A DNA stretch of 63,004 nt, from positions 1-63,004 of the forward strand of contig JANYJG010000224.1 of assembly GCA_025358515.1 (NCBI GenBank), written 5' to 3'. Within the stretch, counting starts at the first letter, position 1, and each line of letters begins with the position of its first letter. Source of the DNA: Chloroflexota bacterium. GTDB taxonomy: Bacteria > Chloroflexota > Limnocylindria > Limnocylindrales > CSP1-4. Made by a program: the position numbers and the translations under genes. Positions 46,305 through 55,401 of the stretch are shown here, in pieces. The notes beneath the pieces are model-generated. The model worked only from the letters and a program-made list of their open reading frames with translations, was not told the origin of the DNA and did no database searches.

Positions 46305-46423
46305 CCGAGCGTTTCGCTCGGAACGGCAAGCAGCTCGGCCTCGCTAGCCAGTGAGGTCCGCCGAGGCCGCCGGCTGTAACATCAGACCAACAACACCCCC
46401 CGGGGTCGCAAGACTCCGGGGGG
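46305..46423 (+). promoter_or_regulatory. Two intercistronic hairpins after binding-protein gene 2
   Basis: The first is a 7-bp stem with TTT loop (46305-46321). The second is a 12-bp stem closed by a GCAA tetraloop (46396-46407 with 46412-46423, one G-T pair). Neither has a T-run. They occupy the gap between binding protein and permease, as in cassette 1, suggesting a shared means of raising binding-protein output. Confidence 0.65.
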
Positions 46424-46453
46424 CATCTACAACCGGAGGACTCTTCTCCCCTC

Positions 46454-47458
46454 GTGCTCAGATTCATCGTTCGACGAGTCCTCGGGGCGATCCCGGTACT
46501 GTTCGGCCTGTCGATCCTGCTGTTCTTGTTTCTGCGGCTCTTGCCAGGCGGCGGGCCGGCCGAAGCCATCCTGGGGCAGCACGCCACGCCCGAGTTGATC
46601 GCGCAGCTCAACCACACCCAGGGCTTCGACCAGCCGTTGTACGTGCAGTACCTGACTTACCTGGGCAGGCTCCTCCACGGTGACCTGGGTTCTAGCGTCA
46701 TCGACGGCCGCAATGTCGTCGACTCTTTCCTGGTCCGCTTTCCCGCCACCGTCGAACTGACTGCCGGGGCGCTGATCTTCGCGGTCGGCCTGGGCATCCC
46801 CCTCGGTCGCCTTGCCGCCCGCCATCCCAACAGCTGGATTGACGGTCTAGTAACGGTCATATCGCTATTCGGAATCTCGATCCCGATTTTTGTGCTGGGC
46901 TACACCTTGACCTTCGTCTTCGGGGTTCAGCTGCATTTGCTGCCGACCGTGGGTCAGATAGACGATCGCCTCAACGTACCGCCCGTCACCCATTTCGCGG
47001 TAATCGATGCGATCGTCGCCGGCCACGGGGCCGTGGTGGACGCCCTGTCGCACCTGATCCTGCCATCGATCGCCCTCGGCTCGATACCCCTGGCCGTCGT
47101 TACGAGGATCACCCGGGCGGCTGTCATCGATGTCAGCAACGAGGATTACGTTCGTACGGCGCGAGCGAAAGGGCTGACGGAATCGCGGGTGGACAGTCGT
47201 CACATCATGCGCAACGCCTGGCTGCCGGTGGTCACGGTGATAGGCCTGCAGGTCGGGAGCCTGCTCGCCGGCGCCGTCCTGACCGAGACCGTCTTCGGCT
47301 GGAATGGCGTCGGGTCGTGGGTCGTCAGTTCCATCCAGAGCCACGACTACGTCGTGGTCCAATCGCTGATTCTCATATTCGCGGCCATCTTCCTAACCGT
47401 GAATCTGCTGGTCGACATCGGCTACGCCTTCCTCAACCCCCGGATCAGGTACAGCTGA
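46454..47458 (+). CDS. Peptide ABC transporter permease, DppB type (cassette 2)
   Basis: The 334-residue protein begins MLRFIVRRVLGAIPVLFGLSILLF and has the EAA loop YVRTARAKGLTESRVDSRHIMRNAWLPVV and the ETVFGWNGVGSWV segment. It starts with GTG; GGAGGA is 13 nt upstream, a rather long spacing. It is 156 nt after the binding protein and directly followed by the partner permease. Confidence 0.92.
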   Translation: MLRFIVRRVLGAIPVLFGLSILLFLFLRLLPGGGPAEAILGQHATPELIAQLNHTQGFDQPLYVQYLTYLGRLLHGDLGSSVIDGRNVVDSFLVRFPATVELTAGALIFAVGLGIPLGRLAARHPNSWIDGLVTVISLFGISIPIFVLGYTLTFVFGVQLHLLPTVGQIDDRLNVPPVTHFAVIDAIVAGHGAVVDALSHLILPSIALGSIPLAVVTRITRAAVIDVSNEDYVRTARAKGLTESRVDSRHIMRNAWLPVVTVIGLQVGSLLAGAVLTETVFGWNGVGSWVVSSIQSHDYVVVQSLILIFAAIFLTVNLLVDIGYAFLNPRIRYS

Positions 47459-47459
47459 G

Positions 47460-48353
47460 ATGACCAGTCAGCCCACGACGGTCGTCGTGGTCTCCCGCTC
47501 TCGCGCAAGCGGTGGCCTATGGCACGACGCCTTCCGCCGCCTTATGCGAAACAAGCCCGCCCTCTTTGGTTTGGTTTGCATCGCAATCTTCGTGGCGGGC
47601 GCCGTCCTGGCGCCTTGGATCACTCAATACGGGCCAACAACGGGGTCGCTGGCCGATGGCAGGCAGGGTCCCAGCCTGGCCCACATCATGGGCACGGACC
47701 TGCTCGGCCGCGACCAATTCACGAGGATCCTCTACGGCGCCCAGATCAGCCTGACCGTCGGGGTAATTTCGGTGTTCTTCGGCCTTGTTGGGGGGACGAT
47801 TGTGGGCGCCGTCGCCGGCGCCGCTGGCGGCAGGGTGGACGCGGTTCTGATGAGGATCATCGACGTCCTGCTCGCCGTCCCTGGCATTCTTCTGGCCATC
47901 GGCATCGTCGCCTGGCTGGGTCACGGCGAGGTCCAGATCATGCTCGCGATCGGCATTTCGTACTCGCCGATCTTTGCCCGGCTGCTACGCGGCAGCTTGC
48001 TGGCCCTGCGCGAGTCCGATTACGTCATCGCGGCCCGATCGATGGGCGCGTCGCCCCTGCGGGTCCTGGTGCGGCACATGCTGCCGAACGCCCTTACGCC
48101 GCTCATCGTGCAGGCCACCCTGGCAGCTGCAACCGCCATCATCGATGTCGCCGGGCTCGGCTTCCTCGGCCTTGGCCCGGGCGATCCTCGCGTGGCCGAG
48201 TGGGGCGAAATGCTGACGGACTCGGCCCGCTTCCTGCAATCGGCCCCATACCTGGTCTTCTTTCCCGGTGCCGCCATCGTGATCAGCGCCATCGGCTTCA
48301 ACCTACTGGGCGATGGGCTGCGCGAGGCCCTCGACCCGCGTCTGAAGCGGTAG
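47460..48353 (+). CDS. Peptide ABC transporter permease, DppC type (cassette 2)
   Basis: The 297-residue protein has the GTDLLGRDQFTRILYGAQISLTVG segment characteristic of DppC/OppC and the EAA loop YVIAARSMGASPLRVLVRHMLPNALTPL, ending LREALDPRLKR. The ATG is one base after the stop of the preceding gene. Confidence 0.93.
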   Translation: MTSQPTTVVVVSRSRASGGLWHDAFRRLMRNKPALFGLVCIAIFVAGAVLAPWITQYGPTTGSLADGRQGPSLAHIMGTDLLGRDQFTRILYGAQISLTVGVISVFFGLVGGTIVGAVAGAAGGRVDAVLMRIIDVLLAVPGILLAIGIVAWLGHGEVQIMLAIGISYSPIFARLLRGSLLALRESDYVIAARSMGASPLRVLVRHMLPNALTPLIVQATLAAATAIIDVAGLGFLGLGPGDPRVAEWGEMLTDSARFLQSAPYLVFFPGAAIVISAIGFNLLGDGLREALDPRLKR

Positions 48354-48357
48354 CCCC

Positions 48358-49443
48358 ATGAACCTACTTTCGGTCCGGGACCTGCTGGTCCGCTTTCGAA
48401 CCCACGACGGCGCCGTATTTGCGGTCAACGGGGTCTCATTCGACCTCGACGAGGGCGAGACGCTCGGCCTGGTCGGCGAGTCCGGATGCGGCAAGAGCGT
48501 GACCAACCTCGCCGTCATGCGGCTGCTGCCGTCTCCGGCCGGTCGGATCGAGGGCGGTGAAGTGGTCTTCGAAGGTCAGGATCTGCTCAGCCTGGACGAG
48601 TCCGAGATGCGCGGACTGCGCGGCAAAGAGCTCGCGATGATTTTCCAGGACCCCATGACCAGCCTCAACCCGGTCCTCACGGTTGAAGAGCAGATGGTCG
48701 AGACGATCAGGGCCCACCGTCGCGTCTCCAAGAAGGAGGCGAAGGTCAGGGCCATCGAGTTGCTTGCGATGGTCGGCATTCCGCAGCCCGAAAAGCGATT
48801 GAACAACTTCCCGCACCAGTTCAGCGGCGGGATGCGACAACGCGTGATGATCGCCATGGCGCTGGCTCTGGAACCCAAGCTCCTGATCGCCGACGAGCCC
48901 ACAACAGCGCTGGACGTGACTATCCAGGCCCAGGTCTTGGAACTGCTGGCGCGCCTGGCGGCCGAACACGGCACAGCGGTGATCCTGATAACCCACGACC
49001 TTGGCGTCGTGGCCGGGATGACCAGACGCATCAACGTCATGTACGCGGGTTTCGTGGTGGAAAGTGCCACGACCGGCGATCTCTTTGCTCGGCCCCGCCA
49101 CCCCTACACCGTGGGTCTGCTCCACTCCATGCCGCGACTGGACGACGAGCAAGGCCAGCCACTCATTCCGATCGAAGGCACGCCGCCGGACCTGCGCTTC
49201 GCGCCGGTAGGCTGTCCGTTCGCCCCGCGCTGCGCCTGGAGAGTCGACCGCTGCTGGTCGGAAATGCCGACCCTTGACCCGCTGGATCCTCTGCAGCCAG
49301 GCAAGGAGATCGTGACCACGGGTCCTGGGGCGACTCACCGGGTAGCCTGCTGGAACCAGCCCACGTCGGACGAGGTGGCGGCGGCTCATCCGCTCCGGCC
49401 CGGCTTCGTGCCGGCCCCACCGCCCGCCGAGGCCATCCGATGA
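48358..49443 (+). CDS. Peptide ABC transporter ATPase, DppD type (cassette 2)
   Basis: The 361-residue ATPase has Walker [26 protein letters not shown], signature [15 protein letters not shown], Walker [17 protein letters not shown] and switch [11 protein letters not shown]. The extension carries [14 protein letters not shown]. It pairs with the following DppF-type ATPase through an ATGA overlap. Confidence 0.94.
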   Translation: MNLLSVRDLLVRFRTHDGAVFAVNGVSFDLDEGETLGLVGESGCGKSVTNLAVMRLLPSPAGRIEGGEVVFEGQDLLSLDESEMRGLRGKELAMIFQDPMTSLNPVLTVEEQMVETIRAHRRVSKKEAKVRAIELLAMVGIPQPEKRLNNFPHQFSGGMRQRVMIAMALALEPKLLIADEPTTALDVTIQAQVLELLARLAAEHGTAVILITHDLGVVAGMTRRINVMYAGFVVESATTGDLFARPRHPYTVGLLHSMPRLDDEQGQPLIPIEGTPPDLRFAPVGCPFAPRCAWRVDRCWSEMPTLDPLDPLQPGKEIVTTGPGATHRVACWNQPTSDEVAAAHPLRPGFVPAPPPAEAIR

Positions 49444-50615
49444 GCGACGCGCTGCTGCAGGTCTCCGACCTACAGATGTTCTTCCCGATCTATCAAGGGA
49501 TCCTCATCAATCGGCACGTCGGCGACGTACGCGCCGTGGACGGTGTCTCACTGTCCATCAACAGGGGCGAAACGGTCGGTCTGGTGGGCGAGTCGGGGTG
49601 CGGCAAGAGCACCGTCGGACGCACGATTCTGCGCCTCTACAACCCCACCGGCGGCAGGATCGTTTTCGAGGGCGACGACATCACCCAGGTCAAGGGCGCG
49701 GCGTTGCGGGCCGTCAGGCGCCGGATGCAGATGATCTTCCAGGATCCCTATGCCAGCCTGAACCCACGCATGACTGCGGCCGGGATCGTGGCCGAGCCGC
49801 TCGAGATCCACGGCGTGGGAGTCGGCAAGGAGCGCCGCGAACGGGTGCGTGAGCTGCTCGCAACCGTCGGACTCGATCCCGATTATGGAGATCGCTTTCC
49901 GCACGAGTTCAGCGGTGGACAGCGTCAGCGCATCGGCGTGGCCCGGGCCCTCGCCCTTCACCCAGACCTGATCGTCGCGGACGAGCCGATTAGCGCCCTG
50001 GACGTCTCAATCCAAGCTCAGATCATCAACCTGCTGGAGCGGCTCCAGGACGAGTTTGGGCTCACGTACCTCTTCATCGCCCACGATCTTTCGGTCGTCC
50101 GCCACATCAGCGACCGGATTGCGGTGATGTACCTGGGCCGAATCGTGGAAATGGCCGGGACGCGGGAGCTGTACAAGCGGCCCATGCACCCATATACGGT
50201 CGCGCTGCTCTCCGCCGTGCCGATCCCGGACCCCCAGATAGAGAGTCGGCGTCGTCGGATCATCCTGACCGGTGACGTTCCGAGCCCGTCGAATCCTCCG
50301 GCCGGTTGCCACTTCCACCCGCGCTGCTGGTTGCGGGCGCGACTCGGCAACCCGGAGAGGTGCATCGCCGAGGCTCCGGCGCTGAGGACGATGGATAACG
50401 GCCACGAGGTTTCGTGCCACTTCGCCGAAGAGGTGGACGGTTCCGCGGAGCAGCAGCTGCAGGTCACGGGCCCCGGGGCAGCGAAGAATGCCACGGGTTC
50501 TGCGTCGCCCCCCGATGCGCCGCCCCCGCCGGTTGCGCCGCCCGCGCCGGTTGCGCCGCCCGCGCCGCCTAGCGTCCCGGCAGGTCCGGTTCCGCGGCCC
50601 CGCGACCGCGGCTAG
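49440..50615 (+). CDS. Peptide ABC transporter ATPase, DppF type, with Pro/Ala tail (cassette 2)
   Basis: The 391-residue ATPase has Walker [14 protein letters not shown], signature [15 protein letters not shown], Walker [17 protein letters not shown] and the extension [19 protein letters not shown]. After the family end (VSCHFAEEV) it has about 50 extra residues rich in Pro and Ala, encoded partly by an 18-bp tandem repeat (50528-50563). The tail is unlikely to matter for ATP hydrolysis. It ends cassette 2, 9 nt before the next gene. Confidence 0.94.
   Translation: MSDALLQVSDLQMFFPIYQGILINRHVGDVRAVDGVSLSINRGETVGLVGESGCGKSTVGRTILRLYNPTGGRIVFEGDDITQVKGAALRAVRRRMQMIFQDPYASLNPRMTAAGIVAEPLEIHGVGVGKERRERVRELLATVGLDPDYGDRFPHEFSGGQRQRIGVARALALHPDLIVADEPISALDVSIQAQIINLLERLQDEFGLTYLFIAHDLSVVRHISDRIAVMYLGRIVEMAGTRELYKRPMHPYTVALLSAVPIPDPQIESRRRRIILTGDVPSPSNPPAGCHFHPRCWLRARLGNPERCIAEAPALRTMDNGHEVSCHFAEEVDGSAEQQLQVTGPGAAKNATGSASPPDAPPPPVAPPAPVAPPAPPSVPAGPVPRPRDRG
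50528..50563 (+). repeat. 18-bp tandem duplication in the tail of the DppF-type ATPase gene
   Basis: GCCGGTTGCGCCGCCCGC is present twice in direct contact, in frame, giving a repeated Pro/Val/Ala hexapeptide in the C-terminal tail. Confidence 0.9.
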
Positions 50616-50624
50616 ACTCAGCGT

Positions 50625-51530
50625 GTGAAGCCGCTTCGAATCGCTCTCGCTCAGCTGGCGCCGCAACTCGGGCTGCTCGACGAGAACCTGGCCCGGCATC
50701 GGGTAATGCTCGCCGAAGCGCGGGCCGGGGGCGCCGGCCTCGTGGTGTTCCCCGAACTCGGCCTGACCGGCTACCAACTGCAGGACCTGGCCGCGGAAGT
50801 GGCCATGCGCGCCGACGATCCCCGGCTGCTGGGCCTGGCCGCGCAGACCGTCGGCTTATCGGCAGTGGTCTCGTTCGTGGAAGAGGCAGAGGATCACCGG
50901 CTCTTCATCTCGGCCGCGCTGCTGGAAGACGGCGAGGTGCGTTTCATTCACCGCAAGCTCTTCTTGCCTACATACGGGCTGTTCGACGAGCGCCGCTTCT
51001 TCGCCGCAGGGGATCGGCTCCGGGCGGTGCAATCGCGACTTGGGGTGCGCCTCGGGATCGGCGTGTGCGAGGATTTCTGGCATCTTTCGGTTGCGGAGAC
51101 GCTGGCCATGGACGGCGCGCAGGTGCTGATCAACGTGTCCTCATCGCCGGGGCGCGATCTGGCGGCAATCAATGAAGTCGGCCTCGGGACGGCCGTTTCG
51201 TGGCGGACGCTGATGCGGACCTACGCCCAGCTGACCACGAGTTTCGTCGTGTTCTGCAACCGTGTCGGTATGGACGAGACCATCACCTTCTGGGGTGGCT
51301 CGGAAGTGATCGGGCCGAGCGGTGAGACGGTCTTCCGCGCGCCGCTTTTCGACGAGGGTCTCTTCTTCGCCGACATCGAATTGGGCGACGTTCGGCGCGA
51401 GCGGATAGGGCTGCCGCTGCTGCGCGACGAACGGCCCGAGCTGCACCTGCGCGAATTGCGTCGCATCCTTGCCGAGCGCGTCGGGATGGATCTCGACGAG
51501 GCCAGCGAGCCGCGCGAGGACGGCCGATGA
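50625..51530 (+). CDS. Nitrilase-family amidase, glutaminase partner of NAD synthetase
   Basis: The 301-residue carbon-nitrogen hydrolase has the complete catalytic triad: Glu44 (FPELGLTGY), Lys111 (HRKLFLPTYG) and Cys148 (GVCEDFWH). The motifs match the amidase domain of glutamine-dependent NAD synthetase. It is followed by the synthetase gene with an ATGA overlap, so the two probably form one complex: this subunit frees ammonia from glutamine. In most bacteria the two domains are fused. GTG start, no strong ribosome site. Confidence 0.9.
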   Translation: MKPLRIALAQLAPQLGLLDENLARHRVMLAEARAGGAGLVVFPELGLTGYQLQDLAAEVAMRADDPRLLGLAAQTVGLSAVVSFVEEAEDHRLFISAALLEDGEVRFIHRKLFLPTYGLFDERRFFAAGDRLRAVQSRLGVRLGIGVCEDFWHLSVAETLAMDGAQVLINVSSSPGRDLAAINEVGLGTAVSWRTLMRTYAQLTTSFVVFCNRVGMDETITFWGGSEVIGPSGETVFRAPLFDEGLFFADIELGDVRRERIGLPLLRDERPELHLRELRRILAERVGMDLDEASEPREDGR

Positions 51531-52507
51531 GCGCGGAACCCCAACCCCACCCAGCCCCGGCCGGCGCCGCTCCCGCGGCCGGCGCCGCTCCCGCGGCCGG
51601 TTTCGCCGAGCCGCTGTTCGATTTGCCGTCCGAGCTGGCAATCGACACCGACGTTGCCCGCCGAGTCATCGTCGGTTTCATCCGCCACCAGCTCAGCCAG
51701 GCCGGCTTCTCTAAAGCGCTGCTAGGACTTTCGGGCGGTATCGATTCTGCCCTTGTGGCATTTCTCGCGGCCGAAGCCATAGGCCCGGACAACCTCTTGT
51801 GCGTCCTGATGCCATACCGAACCTCGTCGCCCGAATCGGTCGAGCATGCCCGACTCGTCGTTGACAAACTCGGCTGCGCCAGTGACCTGGTTGACATCAG
51901 CGCCATGGTGGACGGCTACTTCGGACGTGACGGCTCCATCGGTGCCACCGGATCGATCGGTGCGGGCGGGGCAGCGGCGGGTGAGGCGGCTCCGCTTCGG
52001 CGCGGCAATCTCATGGCCCGCCAGCGGATGTGCGTTCTGTATGACCGATCGGTTGTATGGGGCGGACTGGTCGCGGGGACCGGCAACAAGACCGAATCGC
52101 TAATCGGCTACACGACCCTGTTCGGTGACTCGGCCTGCGCCTTCAACCCCATCGGCGACCTGTATAAGAGCCAGGTCCGGCAGGTCGCGGCGGCGGTCGG
52201 GGTGCCCGAGGAGATCATCCGCAAGGCCCCGTCGGCGGACCTGTGGCCGGGCCAGACGGACGAGGCGGAGGCCGGCTTCAGCTACCCGGAGCTTGACCGG
52301 CTGCTCTTCTGGATGATCGACAAGCGCCGCACGGATGAGGAGCTGGTGGCGATGGGCTTCACGGCCGAGGCAGTTTCGCGAGTCCAGCGGCTGGTGGCGA
52401 TTTCCGAATTCAAGCGCCAGGTTCCCCCGGTCGCGAAGCTCGGCCCGCGAACCACCGGCGTCGACTACCTGTACCCGAGGCGCCGTCCCGGCTCGGCCCG
52501 CCGATGA
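51527..52507 (+). CDS. nadE: NAD synthetase (synthetase subunit)
   Basis: NadE adenylates and amidates nicotinate adenine dinucleotide to NAD. The 326-residue protein has the pyrophosphatase loop LSGGIDSALV (69-78), LMPYRTSSPESVEHA, ARQRMCVLYD, GTGNKTESLIGYTTLFGDSACAFNPIGDLYKSQVR and KAPSADLWPGQTDE. The first 26 residues are an Ala/Pro/Gly leader encoded by an 18-bp tandem repeat (51559-51600). It is stand-alone, with the amidase upstream. Confidence 0.95.
   Translation: MSAEPQPHPAPAGAAPAAGAAPAAGFAEPLFDLPSELAIDTDVARRVIVGFIRHQLSQAGFSKALLGLSGGIDSALVAFLAAEAIGPDNLLCVLMPYRTSSPESVEHARLVVDKLGCASDLVDISAMVDGYFGRDGSIGATGSIGAGGAAAGEAAPLRRGNLMARQRMCVLYDRSVVWGGLVAGTGNKTESLIGYTTLFGDSACAFNPIGDLYKSQVRQVAAAVGVPEEIIRKAPSADLWPGQTDEAEAGFSYPELDRLLFWMIDKRRTDEELVAMGFTAEAVSRVQRLVAISEFKRQVPPVAKLGPRTTGVDYLYPRRRPGSARR
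51559..51600 (+). repeat. 18-bp tandem duplication at the 5' end of nadE
   Basis: GGCCGGCGCCGCTCCCGC occurs at 51559-51576 and 51577-51594 with a partial third copy to 51600, encoding a repeated Ala/Gly/Pro hexapeptide in a probably disordered N-terminus. Confidence 0.9.
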
Positions 52508-53427
52508 GCGAGTCACCAAAGGCCCCACCGCCGTCGTCCGCCATCCCTCCGGCCGCCATCCCTCCGGTCCCTGCTGGCCCCGGGCAGCTGTTCATCGTGG
52601 CCACGCCGATCGGCAACCTCGGCGATGTCACCTACCGGGCCATCGAAGTTCTGCGGGCGGTTCCGCTGGTCGCCGCCGAAGACACGCGACTGACGAGACG
52701 ACTGTTCGCTCGTTACGAGATCACCACTCACCTGGTGAGCTACCACGCCCAGAGTGGGCCGGCACGGGAGCAGGAATTGCTCGCGCATTTGCGATCGGGG
52801 CGGGATCTGGCTCTGGTCACCGATGCGGGCACGCCGTTGGTGAGCGATCCCGGCGCGGAGCTGGCCGGGGCGTGGGCGGCGGAGGGCGGCGCCGTGGTCC
52901 CGATCCCGGGAGCCTCCGCCGTTCTGGCGGCGCTCGTGGCGAGCGGCTTACCGGCGGCCCGCTGGACGTTCGAGGGATTCCTGCCGCGGAGCGGCAAGGA
53001 GCGTCGCGAGCGCCTATCCCGCGTGGCGGCGGACGAGCGGGCCAGCGTCATCTACGAAGCCCCGTCCCGAGTTCCGGCGACGCTCGCCGATCTGGCGGCT
53101 GCCGCCGGCGGGGATCGTCGGGCGGCTGTATGCCGCGAGCTGACCAAGCTGCACGAGGAAGTAATCCGCGGGCCGCTGGCGGACCTAGCCTCACGGGCTT
53201 CGGCCGGCGGCATCACTCTCCGCGGCGAGTTCGCGATCGTCATCGAAGCCTTGACAGACGCTGCCGCGGCCGCTCGCCCGCCTGCTCCGGAACCGACAAC
53301 CATCGACCAGGCCCGCGCTGAAGTCACCCGCCTTATAGCGGCCGGCGCCCGACATTCCGAGGCAGTCCGCCAGGTCGCCGCCTCGACCGGCCTGAACCGC
53401 AGGGAGTTGTATCGCCCGACCGAGTGA
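52504..53427 (+). CDS. rsmI: 16S rRNA (cytidine-1402-2'-O)-methyltransferase RsmI
   Basis: RsmI methylates the ribose of C1402, the same nucleotide modified by RsmH. The 307-residue protein has LFIVATPIGNLGDVTYRAIEVL, AAEDTRLTRRLFARYEI, LVTDAGTPLVSDPGAEL, PIPGASAVLAALVASGLP and FEGFLPRSGKERRERL. Its first 27 residues are a Pro/Ala/Ser leader including a 15-bp tandem repeat (52538-52567). ATGA overlap with nadE. Confidence 0.95.
   Translation: MSESPKAPPPSSAIPPAAIPPVPAGPGQLFIVATPIGNLGDVTYRAIEVLRAVPLVAAEDTRLTRRLFARYEITTHLVSYHAQSGPAREQELLAHLRSGRDLALVTDAGTPLVSDPGAELAGAWAAEGGAVVPIPGASAVLAALVASGLPAARWTFEGFLPRSGKERRERLSRVAADERASVIYEAPSRVPATLADLAAAAGGDRRAAVCRELTKLHEEVIRGPLADLASRASAGGITLRGEFAIVIEALTDAAAAARPPAPEPTTIDQARAEVTRLIAAGARHSEAVRQVAASTGLNRRELYRPTE
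52538..52567 (+). repeat. 15-bp tandem duplication at the 5' end of rsmI
   Basis: CCGCCATCCCTCCGG is present twice in direct contact (52538-52552, 52553-52567), in frame, within the non-conserved leader of the protein. Confidence 0.9.
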
Positions 53428-53545
53428 GCGCATCGCGACCAGTCGCCCATCCCAGCGCCGGAACCTGCGGGCCAACGAGCATACCGACGGCCGGCTGATC
53501 GAGCCGCAATGAGACCGGGTCGAACGGAGCGGATAGGGGAGAATC

Positions 53546-53580
53546 GGGGCGCGACGCTGTGGGGGATCGCGCCGCGCCCC
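53546..53580. terminator. Hairpin between convergent rsmI and ssb
   Basis: GGGGCGCG (53546-53553) and CGCGCCCC (53573-53580) form an 8-bp stem, just before the 3' end of the convergent ssb gene. There is no T-run on either side. It may act as a weak two-way transcript end. Confidence 0.4.
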
Positions 53581-53590
53581 GGGATGACTT

Positions 53591-54073
53591 CTACGCCAGG
53601 ACGAGCACCTGCTCGTCTTCGGCCATTTCCTCGTCGTCGTCCGACGAGGTGCTCGCCTCCTGCGAGGCCTGCGGTTCGATCGAGTCACCTGCGGTCTCTT
53701 CCGCTCCGACTCCGGCTGCGGTGGCCTGCCCGGCCAGCGATTCGGCCTCGTAGTCGCGCTTGCGGCGGCCCGACAGCATCTCGACCGAGGTGGCCACCAC
53801 CTCCGTTTTCCAGTGGCGCGTGCCGCGGTCATCATCCCACTGGCGGGTTTGGAGCCGGCCCTCCACTGCTACCTGTTGGCCCTTGCCGAGGTATTGGCCG
53901 CAGACCTGAGCCAGGCGGTCCCAGACGACCACGTTGTGATATTCGGCGCGCTCCTTGCCGTTTCCGCGGAACTCGTTCGTGGCAACCACGAACTGCGCCA
54001 TCGCGGTACCGCTGGCGAGCGACCGAAGCTCCGGATCGCGAGTGAGGCGTCCGGTCAGTAGGACCTTGTTCAC
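53591..54073 (-). CDS. ssb: Single-stranded DNA-binding protein
   Basis: SSB protects single-stranded DNA in replication and repair. The 160-residue protein has the OB fold NKVLLTGRLTRDPELRSLASGTAMAQFVVATNEF to EYHNVVVWDRLAQVCGQYLGKGQQVAVEGRLQTRQW, and a C-terminal acidic tail. The tail ends EDEQVLVLA instead of the usual DDxPF tip that recruits partner proteins. The GTG at 54073 fits the family start; the frame remains open upstream. Confidence 0.93.
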   Translation of the reverse strand: MNKVLLTGRLTRDPELRSLASGTAMAQFVVATNEFRGNGKERAEYHNVVVWDRLAQVCGQYLGKGQQVAVEGRLQTRQWDDDRGTRHWKTEVVATSVEMLSGRRKRDYEAESLAGQATAAGVGAEETAGDSIEPQASQEASTSSDDDEEMAEDEQVLVLA

Positions 54074-54305
54074 GGTCCCTATCTCCTCTTCCGGCGCCAA
54101 CTTTCGGCGGCGCCCTGCGTTGCGGCGGGTGAAGCAGAACGTAGCGACCGTGGCTCTATCGCCGCTTATCTCGGGCTTCACCGGGGCCCAGGCATTCGGC
54201 CGAAACCGGAGCCTCGGGACGGCCCGACCACATCGCCGGCGCTATGCTGTTCACGGTTGCCGGCGGAGGGAGTGTGCCGCGGTCGCGGTCCATACAGGAG
54301 TTGAC

Positions 54306-55388
54306 ATGGTTGCGACGTGGGAGGGCATGTCACGGGTCGGACGCGGCGCATTGATATGCGCGCTTGCAACGGTAGTGGCCGCTTGTTCGAATGCGGGGCC
54401 CACCGCAAGCCCATCGAGTGTGGGGGCGACCGGCTTGCCGGCGAGCGGCTCGATTGCAGCGACAGCCACGCCACGTACGCCGCCCACCGCCACGGCTTCA
54501 GCGGCGCCTACGACGACGCCAACGGCCACACCAACGGCAGCAGGACCCGGCACCGTAGTCGCCTGGGGCGACGATAGCGGCGGCCAGGCGCACGTCCCCG
54601 CCGCCCTCAACGACGCGATTGCGGTGGCCGCGGGCGACAATTTCAGTGTGGCGCTCAAATCGGACGGAACCGTTGTGGCCTGGGGAGCCAACGACGCGGG
54701 CCAGACCAGGATCCCTGCCGGTCTGTCGGGCGTGGTGGCCATCGCCGCCGGTTCGAACCATGCGCTGGCGCTCAAGTCGGACGGGAGCGTTGTCGCCTGG
54801 GGTGCCAACGACGCGGGTCAGGCCAGGCCGCCGGACGGTCTTTCGAATGTCGTCGAGATCTCGGCCGCCGGCGACCACAGCCTGGCTCGAGCGAAGGCCG
54901 GGAACGTTATCGCCTGGGGCGGCAACGCCAACGGCGAGAGCGACGTGCCGCCCGGCCTGAGCAACGTCTCCCATGTATCCGCCGGATACACTTTCAGCCT
55001 CGCCCTCAAGTCCGACGGCCGCGTCGTTGCCTGGGGCGACAAGTTCCCGACGGACGTGCCCACCGGCGTCACGGACGTGCCATCCGGATTAACAGGGGTG
55101 ACGTCGATCTCGGCGGGTCATGCTCACAATCTTGCTCTCAAGTCGGACGGAACGGTCGTTGCTTGGGGCACGAACGACTCCGGCCAGACCTCGTTGCCGT
55201 CACTTTCCGGAGTAACCGCGATCGCCGCGGGTGGCAACTTCAGCCTGGCTCTCGAGTCGAATGGAACAGTGGTCGCATGGGGCGCCAACGAGTCGGGCCA
55301 GACCTCACTACCTGCCGCCCTGGTCGGCGTAACGGCCATCGCCGCCGGGGCCGGTCACGCCCTGGCGATCGTCCGGCCGACTCCCTAG
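54306..55388 (+). CDS. Lipoprotein with seven RCC1-like repeats
   Basis: The 360-residue protein has a lipoprotein signal (VVAAC, Cys27), a Thr/Pro/Ala linker (about 28-80) and seven repeats of about 40 residues, each starting VVAWGxNxxGQ and containing a VxAIAAGxxHxLALKSDG-like segment. Seven RCC1/BLIP-II-type blades should close into one beta-propeller outside the membrane. The ligand is unknown; such propellers usually mediate protein binding. AGGAG (54296-54300) is 5 nt before the ATG at 54306. deoC follows 13 nt later. Confidence 0.88.
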   Translation: MVATWEGMSRVGRGALICALATVVAACSNAGPTASPSSVGATGLPASGSIAATATPRTPPTATASAAPTTTPTATPTAAGPGTVVAWGDDSGGQAHVPAALNDAIAVAAGDNFSVALKSDGTVVAWGANDAGQTRIPAGLSGVVAIAAGSNHALALKSDGSVVAWGANDAGQARPPDGLSNVVEISAAGDHSLARAKAGNVIAWGGNANGESDVPPGLSNVSHVSAGYTFSLALKSDGRVVAWGDKFPTDVPTGVTDVPSGLTGVTSISAGHAHNLALKSDGTVVAWGTNDSGQTSLPSLSGVTAIAAGGNFSLALESNGTVVAWGANESGQTSLPAALVGVTAIAAGAGHALAIVRPTP

Positions 55389-55401
55389 AGGTATCGTCAC
55401 G

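Noticed and set aside
54630-55370. DNA-level repeats resembling a CRISPR or satellite array
   Set aside because: They are in-frame codon repeats of the RCC1-like protein, diverged and without constant spacers.
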